In this document: in pieces, positions 35,101 to 47,100 of the stretch | Numbering within the stretch: the stretch's first letter is position 1 | Layout of the letters: every line of letters begins with the position of its first letter | Source of the DNA: Candidatus Omnitrophota bacterium | GTDB taxonomy: Bacteria; Omnitrophota; Gorgyraeia; Tantalellales; Tantalellaceae | Direction of reading: 5' to 3' | NCBI GenBank assembly: GCA_028715965.1 | Contig: JAQUQS010000010.1 | Coordinates: 1-53,114, forward strand | DNA length: 53,114 nt | The notes under the pieces: model-generated | Told to the model about the DNA's origin: nothing | What the model saw: only the letters and a program-made list of their open reading frames with translations | Database searches by the model: none | Made by a program: the position numbers and the translations under genes

Positions 35101-38100
35101 TCCTCGGCGGTAATGTTAGTCCTTAGGGACCACTGTATATCCCCCGCGTTCTTCCTTTCCTCGACCAGCCACTGCACGAACCGTTCCCTGCCCACATCCT
35201 TTATCCTGTCATTGAACCCCATATGGACCTTATCCGCGAACCTTGTGCAGAGGAACTTCACAAAGAACGGCTTCTCATAATGCGCGTTCCCCAGGACATC
35301 ATCTCCCCTTCTTACAAGCTCCCTCAGACTCATGGGGCTTAATTCCACATCCCCTACCGTGATCTGCGTTCCGGGTATGAGCGACGGGTTGTCCTCCCTG
35401 CCGCCTTTCATGACCGTGGAGTTGTTCCATACCTCGGCCACGTCGTTCTGCCCTGGGGCCGGCGCCTTCAGGCCCAACATTATGCGATTGGCCGGGCCAC
35501 CCCACGCGTAACGCACAAGGTTAAGATCGGTCGTCACAGGATTCCTGCTGTAATATACTATCTGCATGATCCGCAGGACCCGGGCCAGGACATTATCATC
35601 CACCATGAAAGCGCGTCCCGTTCTTCGCTGGTCCGTTATCATCGATACGAATCCGGGTATATCATTGATCTCTTCTCTGGACAATATCGACCCAAGGTAT
35701 TTCACCTCTTTTTTCGCGATGGCTTCCGCCCCGTCAAAGTCCCCCTTCTTTTCCCGTTCAAGCATACTATGCACACCCGGGAATACTCCGCGCATATGGC
35801 GCAGCATATTTCTGGAGAGTTCCATATAAGCGGATGATAGGTCATCAACCAACATCCCGAAACCTTCAGGCCCGGAGTTCGGGAGCTGGATGAACTGCCG
35901 CTGCCTTTCCCCCGCGTTCAGGGCATAATACAGGGACCGCTTGATGTCTACGCGGGAGCCTACGTTAACAACATTATCTACAGCGCCTATCGCGGACTCA
36001 TCATTGTCTTCCGGATGGAAAGCGTCCCCGAAAAATATCATATTGTCCGCGTCTATCCCCATGAGTTCCGAGAATTTCTGTATCCCGCGCCCTTTGTCCA
36101 GAAGGGATATATCTATGGAGCTGAGGCCCGATACCTTGGCGTCTATGTACATGCCGGCTTTTTGCAACGCCTTCTCGAACTCACGTTCGTAACGCCGCCT
36201 TATCTCTTCTCCCCCGCGCTTCTGGAATTTCAGTTTCTCTTCCGTGGTCGCTTCCCTGCCCAGGACCATCCATGTAAGTTGCGTGGTCTTTCCATCCACA
36301 CCACGCGGGTCTATGGATCCGGGAACGAACCTGTCCCATTCCGCATCGGTAAGCTCCTTGCCCATCACACCGAAAAGCATGCCTCTTACACCATCGAATC
36401 TCCACATGAAATGCCTGTAGAGCCAACCCCTCAGGGCCGCCCATTTTATGGCCCGGACCGCCTTCATGGCCACCTCATGCACTCCGACCGTTCTGATGAA
36501 AGACGGCAATATGTCGGAAGCAAGGGTCTCGTATACACCGGCGCCAAGATCGTCCCTCATGTCATTGGCGTAAAAACACTCAAAACGCCGCGACTCCGGC
36601 TCATATTTGTACATCTGCGTCCCGTTATCCGACCCTACGAACAGGTTGTTGAACAGGATCTCTTCTCCCGGGGCGATGAACTCCATGAGCGGACCTAAAA
36701 GCTGCTTATCGATGCGGCGCTTACTTATACCGCTTATGATGAATACCGGCACACCGGCCTTAAGCGCCGATATTATTGACATGATATTCCCTACGGGTAT
36801 CGGCCGGTTTGACAAAGTGATCGTACCGTCAAGATCCGACACGATAACGGGGCGTCTACCCTCGAGCATCATTTTCCTGGTCAGTTCAGCGAAATGCCGC
36901 CGCGCGACCTGGTGGGTAGCCGCCATTTTTTCATCAAGCGCGGGTTTTATGTCCTCTTTCATCTCGAAGATCGACGGCGCTGTTTCGGCGGCTCCCCTGC
37001 GCTGGTCCCTTATCAGGGCCGCGTCTATCTTTTCCCTGCCCGGTTCTCTGGTCTTCATGAAGACCGCGGGTTTCTTGAACCTCTCATCCTGGAGATGATC
37101 GCTCTTCCTCTGCCATCTGGGCCCACTTATATGCGTAAGTCCCACGGATGCCGGGGATATATACTCAACGGGCTGTCTCGCCTCCGCGACCGACACCCTG
37201 TCCCCTATCCTCATACCTGAAAGAACGCTTCCATAAAGATCTATCCCTGTGCTCATAAGGCCGCTCGTGCCGGGCAGTTTTATTATGTACAGACCCGCGC
37301 CTTCGGACCTGCTTATCTCGTCGGGAATGAACCCGGTCGCGTCCACCTTGTAAAGAACGACCCTTATCCTGCGATCCGGCGCTACGTTGGGCGTAAACTC
37401 TATCTCTATCCTCTCCTCCGATGAGGATATCGGGACCTTCTGTCCCGGCGGCAGACTTCGGAACCGGCCCTCATCCGCCGCCTTAATGGCCTCCTCGGCG
37501 GAAGCCAGGGCACTGAACGCGTAAAGGTCCGCGAGCACGACCGTATCCAGTTCCGGGTTCTCCTGGATGGCCTTAAGGACCGTAGTCCTGTCCTGGTCCA
37601 TGCCGGAAGCCGGATAGTAGGCTGTCCTGACAAGTCCTTTCACGCGGTCATATTTTTCCTTCTTACCAACGTCCGCGAGGTTGCCGAGTTCCGTCACGCT
37701 GACAATGGAAGCGTCCTCACGCGCCTTCGCGAACTCTTCCGGGTCCTTTGACACGAGTGAACTGTATGCCTCCACCACTTCCGTTTTGATTATCCCGCTT
37801 TTCGCCGGGTCAAGCCATTCCATGGTCTCTTCCGGGGTCTCCGTGACATAGGTATCTCTGAAGAATATCTTTTTAAAGAGGTTCATCCCGTTCTCTATGG
37901 TGTCGGACGCCACCAGGATCGAGGTGATCATCCGTATTCTTTCCTTCTCGGCTTCCGGCCAGTCCTTTTCCTCCAGGTACATTTCCAGCTCACCTATGTG
38001 GTGGTGGAAGAGTATCGCCACTTCTACCGGACGCGATACCTCCACATTCCGGCTCCTCAGTTCATATAGTGAATTCGGCCCCTGGAATATGTCCAGGGCG

Positions 38101-41100
38101 AATTCCATCTCAAGAGGCGTGAACGTACCCTCGGGAGCCGTGAACAAACTATCTCTTGTCCTCGCGTACCAGGTTTCGTCCCGTGACGTACCCACAGGCA
38201 GTTCCACGCCCTTGGCAAGCAGGCTTTCCGTAAGCTGGTTTACTCTGGTCGGACCCAGCGGAGTACCCGCCCCTCCGAAGTCATGTCCCACAACGGCCGC
38301 CAACACTTCCGTGGCCAGGCCGGGATCTTTCGTTACTATGCCCATTTCGGACATCAAAAGTTCCGCTATCCTCGCCACCCTATGCGCGTGGTTGCGCACA
38401 TAATCGCCTTTATACATGGCGAATATCTCTTCCCTGTCCACGGCGGTGATAGGCTTGGCCGCGTCCGGCCTCAACCCTTCCATGAACGCGATATCTTCGG
38501 GCATGAGCTCATCGGAACGTCTGGCTTCCCGTACCACGGAAAGCAACTTATGGTCCTTACTGGCAAGGAGACGCTCAAGCGCCTGCAAAGCGCTTCTTTC
38601 CCCTATCCTCTCCATGACATTGAACCTGTGCCGTATCCATCCGCCGACGGTCTCGCCAAAATTCTCCACTCTAGGCTTGCCTTTCATCTCCACAAGCCGC
38701 AAGTAATTATTTCCCTGTTCGAAAGAATCGGACACTATAAGTAACGATGTAAGCATTCGTATGTGATCGGCCTTTTCCCGTGTCATTACGCCTTTAAGCG
38801 TCATATTGCCAAGGGTCCTGTCGAGTGCCCCGTAGTCGTGGTGGTATTTCACCACGAACTCGAGTTCCTCGGGCATTGAAACGCCGGCGTCCCTGAGCTT
38901 TTCCACGGATCCAGTACCATGGCTGAACGTGTTCCTCGCGACGGCTTTTTCATTATCCGTAAGCGATGTCTTCCCAAGCACCGCGTAAGTTATATAAAGC
39001 TCCCATATGGGATAATAGTCCCCGGCCTGGGCCTTTCTTATGGCTTCTTCCACGGCGGGCGCCGGGACCCCGTATTTAGGGGATATATCCCTTATCCATT
39101 TTTCCAGGTATTGGCTTACCGGTTCCGCCCTGTCCTCTCGGTCGATCCGGTGGAACCCTTCGTTTATGGCCGCGAGCTCGGTCGGATACTCGAACTTCCC
39201 GGCCGACGCGACATCATGCGCCCATACGGCCCTTTTTATGAGTTCTATGTCGTTCGCGGAAAGTCCCATCTCTTCCGCTATCCTCACGGCATATTTGACC
39301 TCCCGGAGCGTATGTTCCCTGATATCCTCCGGCAGGTCACCCATTATCTCCTCGGGCCCCATCAGCATTATGTCGCGCGGGCCTTCTTCCTTGCTGAAGA
39401 ACGCGTTACGCGCCTCGGCGGCCGGGACAAGTTCCACTTTCTCGCCTTTTCCCAACCCCTCTAACACATATACATCGTCCAACGCGAGACCGCTGTTCTT
39501 GATATCGTTGATGACCAGGATCCGATTTCGCGGCGCGCCCGCTATGACCACCTTTAGGGGCCTGTTAGGAGCGGCCCCCTGTAACGCCCACCTTATGCTG
39601 TTACCGGGCATACGGATGTTGGAGTATTTATCCAGCCCCAGCGACGGATCGAAAACATCGGCGTTTATAACGCATACCTGCAGTACGCCGCGTTCGCCCG
39701 AGAGCGCCGTTCCGGCGAGCAGTTCCCTTACCACCCTCTCAAACTCATACTGATGGTGCCTGCTGTAATGCGTAATTTCGCTGTTATTCTCCCGGCCCAG
39801 ATAGGTAAGCGCTTCCGCCTTTAATGCCGCGGGTGTACGTCCCTGTTCCCTTACCATGATAGGACGCGATACCGCGGCTATCGTTTCCGCCACCGGGTCA
39901 CCCGTAAGATAGGACGGATCGTTCCTAGTAAGGCCCTGTACGATATGCTCAAGCGCGTCCCGCTGTCTTCCTTCATCGGCGATCGTGACCTCTATCCCGG
40001 CGGAAAGAAGCGCGCGAACACCTTCTGTCCGGATAAAAGATGTCGGGTCAGCCGTAGCCACCACGACCTTTTTGATCCCTCTCGCCATAATGGCCTTCGC
40101 GCATTCGTCACACGGCTCGAGGGAAACCACCAGAGTATAATCGGCCCAATCGGTATGTCCGCTCTTTTCCGCCGCGCGAAGGGTATTTATCTCGGCATGG
40201 TCGTACTTTTTACCTGTCGCCTCATAGAACTCCGAAGGCATGCTCTGTGAAGCCAGTTCCACTATGTTGCCCTGGCCGTCGACCAGCGCGGCCGATACCC
40301 CCAGCGGCCTTACCTGTACCCCGGGTTTATCTGGCATCTCAGCGGAAATAAGGCTGTTCTGACGAGCCGCTTCTATCACCTCATCTAAAACGGATAAAAG
40401 ACGCTGGTCCGTTTCCTCCTCCATGCCCACTTCTCGGTACCACCTGCTTACACGCAGGTTTTCCGCGAAATGCACGGCAATACCGGCACCTATGGCGGTT
40501 ACCGGATGCGCCAATACCGGCAAAGCCGCTGACAGTATACCCTGCCCCGCGGCACCTATCACGGCCGGGACTGAAAGTGAAAGCGTCACGGATATCGCCG
40601 CTATGATAGCGCCTTTTATGAATATCCTTAATGGAACGGAGAATATGCGTATTCTTTCGGTTGGAGTGAGAGACCTGTATATCGACATGGCTTTAACGAG
40701 GATGTTCCTGCCTCGCGCTTCCGGCGGGGCCCTCATGCCCAGCATATGACCTGCCAGGAACAACGTGCCGAACACTACAAGTGCCGCCGCGAATATTGCC
40801 ACGTTCAGCATCGGCATACCCGGGAGCATCCTGTTCAATACGGCTAATATGGCGAAAGGTATCCCCAACTTAAAAACCTCCTCCACTATGGGAGCTTCCC
40901 TGAGAGAAGAATAAGGTATACCCAGTTTTTCCCCGATGTATCTTATGGTCCCGGCTCCGGGCGCCTTTACCGGGGCCGGTGCCTTTATATCCGCGTCCAA
41001 GAACACCCTGATGCTCTTCATATCGGACTGGAGCGTTTTGGACCTCACTGTCTGCAGTTTTTTAAGGGTCTCAGTACCCAGCTCTTCCCATGACCCCCGG

Positions 41101-44100
41101 TGCCTTCCTTCCGCGTCCACCTTATCCGTGTAATATACCACGTCACTGCTGGCGATCTCATGGGAATCATCGTGATATTTTATGTTATTGGTCACACTGA
41201 GAGCATATTCCACACCGTCAATAAGCACTGTCTTCATTTCCCTGGTCGGACGCCTTAAACGATCGAACGTGTCAAAATATTTTACGGTGAGACACGGCTT
41301 ATCCATGCCTGGTATCTTCACCGGCACGATCTCGCGTACCGTGGGCATCCCGGGCACGTTCATCTTTACGAATATATGCCCCCGGTTCGGCACCACATTA
41401 TGCGCTTCGGTATATCGCACGTATATCCTGTTATTCGCCTGGTCCTCGACCGCTTCCTCTATGACACTGTTCCAATCGGCCGAATATTTTATCCACCCTC
41501 CACGTACGGGGATCTTCCTCTGCGCGAGATACGATGCGGCGTCGGACAACACATTCTCGCCTGCGGGCAACTTTGACGCTATCAAAAGAAGCCGGGATAC
41601 CCCGGCGTTAAAATTCCTTTTCACTTCCTCGGCCGGGTGTTCCGCGTATACTTCACTGATGCTTTTTCCCGGATAAATAGCCTCCATGACCATTTTGCTT
41701 ATGACCAGGCCCTGAGCCAGTTCGGCGTTCTCTATTATCAGGCTGGCGGCTACGCGGGTATAGCTGTCGGCCTTGTCGTAAGAGCCTCCCTTTCCCGGGA
41801 GCGACCTTATCTTCCTGTCATACTCAGCGGCCACGCGCGCTCTCCACTGGTCATGTTCACGCGCGATCGTTTTTTGGTTCGCGCTTATCCTTGCCGTTTC
41901 CTGGCGTTCGGCGGCGTTAATTGCGGCCATACGCGACGAGAATGCCGAAGCCGCGCTGTCGAGCTGGGATGAATAAGAATAGTAGTCCCCGCCGTTATAT
42001 ACGGGACGTGACATCCCGGCGGAAGCACGCGCGTTAAGTCTCTGGGTGCTGAACCCGGCCATGGTCCGCGCGGCCTGGGACTGCTGCATATAGGAATACG
42101 CGGCCTCATGCCGCATGACCCTCAGCATTTCATCATTACGCGCCTTTTCAGCGTCCCTTCTCCGCAGCATCTGCTGTCCCTGCCTCTGCGCCGCCTCCAT
42201 ATTGCGGTTCATTACTGATTGACGTGTTATGGCGGCGTTCACCTCGCCCCAGTCCGGCGGGAACACCTCGACCAGGCCCATATCGTAGACCGATCTCGCT
42301 ATATCGCTCGCGAAAGCGCGCATATCCTTGTCGGAAAGACCTTCAGAGAAACGGAAGAAAAGCATCATGGATTGGCCGTCACTCCCCACGCCGCTTGTCC
42401 TGTCGGTGGGCACGACAGAATCGGTTATTGCCGCCGGCCACTCATACCTCGCCTTATCGACCATGATGGCCCTTACCCCTTCCCGATGTTGTTCGGGTAT
42501 GACCCTGGTATTGTCGAGCTGGGCCAAAACACCTTGTACCGTCCTTTGGGCATATACAGGTGGCGCCGTATATTCCGTCATGGTCTGGAACATGGCCAGG
42601 CCCATGGCTTCCATGAGGCCCGGAGCGGCTTTGTCTACCTCATAGGCGGTATCATAACGCATGAGCGCCCTCGGGACCTTACCCCATATTTCCATGAGAA
42701 GCAGCTTACGCGAACGATAGGAATCGTAATAACCGCTCGTTCTGGAAAAAACCAGTTCTTCGTACTTCTCGAACGATATGTTCAGGGGCTTTTTATAGTA
42801 GCCCGTCTGGAAACGCATGGCGTTATAGCTCTTCGCCATCATATCCCTGATAACAGCCGGGGTCATATGTTTCTGGGCATTCCCGTCGCCATATCGCCCG
42901 ATACGGTTATAGAACCTGCCTTCGGCGCTGGCGTCAAACCTGGCCTGTTCCATGGCCCTTCTGACCATGTCATCCGCCGTGGTCTTTATCCCGCCAAGGT
43001 CCGCGTCCTCAGGGACACTGTCGGGGACGCTGAAAAATGCCTTTCCCTCTTTAATATCAAGCGGTTTCGGCGCCGCCACATCGGGAAACTTGATGCCGGT
43101 CATGGTCCTGAGCACCTTGACATCCATACCCCATGCGGGATCAGGCATAGCTTTGAGAGTGTTCAATATCTCCGCGTCGGTCTTCCACCAGGCGTCCTGC
43201 CGGACATGCTTATTATCTTCCACGACACAGTCCTCTATCTCCATCGAATCGCCGTGATACCTGATATCCTGCATGGTCTGTAATATACGCTCTATCCCGA
43301 ACACCATGCCCGTGGCCGTTATCCTGCCGGGACGGCCGAGCTTGTCCGGATAATCGAAATATTTAATCGTAATGGTCGCCGTTCCGTCAGGGCCTTGTTC
43401 TCCTATTATGATCTCACGTAGCGTCGGCATGCCTGCTTTGGGGGATTTAACGAAAATGTGGCCCCGGTTCACCGTAACAGGATGGTCGTTCGTATACATA
43501 ACGTATATGAGCCCGGTGATCGGCTCGATCACGGCCTGCTCGACCACTTTCGTCCAGTCTTCAGAATATTTTTCCCAACCGTTCCTGGTCGGTATTTTTC
43601 TCTGCGACAGGAAAGACATGGTGTCGGCCAGGGGATTCCCCGTGGAGCTCGGGCTTGTCCCCATTCTCGCACCGATAAGCTCTATCCGCTCAATGGCGGC
43701 TCTTATATCCCTTTCCAGTTCTCCTTTTCCCTCTGTCGCCAGTATTTCATGCAGGCTCTTCCCCGGATAAAGCGCCTCAAGGAGCATCTTGGCCACAACG
43801 AATCTCTGCCTCAAGGCTACCTGGTCCCTTATCAGGGCGTTATCCGCCAATATCCTGCCCGCCACCCTGCTGTCAACATATGCATCTGGCACTATCTGCC
43901 GGAGCTTATACCGGTAAAGCGCGGCCGCGTTATCCCGTTCACCCTCGTACTGCCGTGTAAGCATGGCCCTCTGCCCCGCGAGGTCCTGAAGGGTCCGTGA
44001 TTCGGCGATATTTATCCCGTCCACTTCCATCTGGGCGCCCTGCGCGGCATATCCTCTCTGCCGCATAGCGCTATAGGGATCGTAGGGGTCATAATACGTG

Positions 44101-47100
44101 GGCTGGGTCGCCGACCGGAAATTCGCCCTCATCCTGGCCGCGGCATGCTGTGTCCTTACCTTGGATTCCTCTCTGTCGATCTGGCCCCTGTATATGGCCT
44201 CGCGCCTTGATATACCCATTAGTTCATTCCTGTAGAACTCTTGCGCGGCCATACCCTGTATCATAGCCTGGCCGGTATAATGCGATCTTATATTCCTCTC
44301 GGTGACCATCCTCTGTTGTTCCATTGATCGAAAGACACCTGCCTGGTCCGGCGGGAACATCCCTATGATGCCGCTTCCGGCGAGAGGTTTGACCACCGAA
44401 GCCGCTAACGTTTCCATCTGGGCCGTGTTAAGCCCTTCCGTTCTCTGGAAGAACCCCATATCCGCCAATAATTCCGTATCGTTATACGCCTGGTCCACCA
44501 GCCTCGGGTCCACAGTAAGGCTCCTGCCCAGGAGCATCCTTCCGGCCGTGAGCAAGTCAACGAGTTCTCCGGATTGTTTATAATGCGGAGCTCCCCATGA
44601 AAGCGTGTTCGGGGAACCGAAACGTGAAATGTTGAATACGGTCTTCCTTATGTCACCCGGCCACTCGTATGTTTCCAGCCAGGCCCTTTGCTGCTTGTAT
44701 CTTTCCAGGCTGAGCGCCGGCGGTTTTTTGGAAGGCATGAGCCATTCCACGTCCCTTACGACCTTTTTCGGCACTTTCCCCCCGCGCATGTACTGCGCCT
44801 GGGCCGTTTCATAGATCGCCAATCCCATGGCTTCGAGGAACCCCGGGGCGGTCATATCCGCGTAATACGCCTGGTCATAACGGAGTAAGGCCCTTGGCAC
44901 GGTGGACCATACGGCCGGAAGCTCGATCTGTTTCCGTCCGTACGCCGTGTAATAGACCATCGTCCTATTGAATATTTTTTCCTGGAAAGCGACTTCATCC
45001 ATCGCGGGCGATCCACCGACCTCGGCCACGCTTATCCGGTAAAGTCTGGATATTATATCCTCAATTACCTTCTTCGTAAGATGTTTACCAAGCTGCCCGT
45101 TACCTATCCTGGATATGGCTGAATGGAAATCCTCCAGCGCGAGCGTATAATACTCCGGCTGGGCCGGGGTTTCTATGACCAACGGCCTGAACGGTTCTTC
45201 CGGCACCTCCATGGCCGGGGCCATTACGATCGCGGGGGTTCCCGTAGTTATTTTCGAGGGTTCCGGCGCCTTGGGAATAGCGGGTCTTTCTTCAAGAGGT
45301 TTTTCCCCGACGGTCCCGGCTCCGGGTACCGCGGCAACTTCTTTCTCGGCCGGTTCCGGCGTAGCGACTACAGGTTTTTCCTCGGCCGGTTCCGGCGTAG
45401 CGGTTACCGGCATCTCCTCCACCGGTGCTACCGGGCCGGGAGATATCCCCGGGACGGCCATAACGTCGGCGGCCTTTATCCCTTCCGCGCTTACCTGCCC
45501 CGCCATATCGGGTTTTTCTACCGCGGCAAGAGGCGCCGAAAGAGGCGCTGCGGCTTCCATGCCGGCCATATCACCCGTGGTGCCTGTAGTAAGCTGTTGC
45601 GCGCCCAAATAGGCCAAAGGCGCTACCAGGACCATAAGCGCCGCGGCCATGGCGAACCTGCGTCCCGTTCTCGTCCAATCGGCCTGGACTATTTCCGCCG
45701 CCGGCGTTATATCCAGATATTCCCTGCATGCCTCTATTATATCGTTCTTCCCCTTATCGATAAGGGCTCTTTCTTCTTCCCTGTCCGCGCGCAGGGCCTC
45801 AAGTTCTCCCTGGCCCATTTTACCTTCACGGACCCTGTATACCGCCCACGATATCTTGAGGTCAAGTACCGCGACATTTATAAGATGGTCTTCCAGGCCG
45901 AAAGACGTATCCGTCCCCTGGCATATTTCTTTCACGGCGGCATCGAAAGCTTTCCGTTTTTCGGGAAGAAGCTTATTAAGGCCATCGTACCTCGCGGCGA
46001 TATCATCGATCGCGAGAAGCGACGTCATGACCATATCGGTCAGGAACGACGGTTGTCCTTCGACGGATATCCCCTTTTTCGGATCGCGACCCATGAACAC
46101 GGCTATCTCCTCGCGGATCCTGTCCTCATGTTTAAGGAATAGCTTGTCCACGCGCGCGTCAATCTTTTCCTCCAGCGACCTTCTTTCTTCCCTGGTCAAC
46201 TGCCGCTGTCTAGCTTCGGTAACCAGTGCTATCGCCGTACCCTTCAACGCGGGGATGCCGCCTTCTTCCAGCATGTTGATATCGGCTATCCCTTTATAAA
46301 ATGCGTTGGACGCGAAATTCTCCACTGAATGGAACACAAGGCTTTTTTCAAGAATCCCGTTCTCCTTGAAAAGTTCTTCCAGCACGTTCTCCGCGGTAAG
46401 TGAACGTTCCAGGGCATCTATCCTGATCCTTAACGCTCGGGCTTTCCTGGCGTTCATGGTCCGCCCGCTTACCGTTAGCGCCTCTATGCGCGCAAGCTCC
46501 GCTTTCGCCTTTTTGAGCTCGCGCTGCCGGGCCTTGATCTCTTTCCTCAAACCGTCCACGGAATCATAGAAAAGGTCCTCCCGGGACTCGGTATGGGCCT
46601 CTATCCTCGCGGAAACAGCCTTAGCCCTTTCCATGGCTGTCTCTCCGGCCGAGCCCGCGCTAACCTCGGTTATGCGGTCTATGTTCTTCTTTCTTTCTTC
46701 CCGCATAAGTTTCCCCGACGAGAACCTGGAAAGTAGGCTGGCGGTTATATCCGCGGGGTCATATCCCTGCTCGAGAAGGAGCGGGATATTTTCTTCGAGC
46801 GTTTCGGTGCCGGACCGCACGAGGTTAAGCCTTACAGGCACGCCGTATTTCCTCAGTATCGAACGCCTGGAATCTATGTCCGCTGTGGAATCGATGAGGT
46901 TCTTCACATATCCGAGTCCCATCTTTTCTTCCACGTACTCTTCCATTTCGGCATATTCCTCGTCCGAAAGGACATTGACGCCTCCGTTCTCAAGAGCATC
47001 GATGTTTATCTCAACGGACGCTATCGTGAGCCGCAGGGCCTCCGCCTCGGCCTGTATGTCCATGACGGCTTTCGCGGCTTCTTCCGCTTCCTTGGCTGTC

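Noticed and set aside
45350-45415. Short direct repeat as a CRISPR-like or mobile element
   Set aside because: It is two coding copies of a TPEPAEEKPV-type linker unit in frame, without spacers or flanking duplications.
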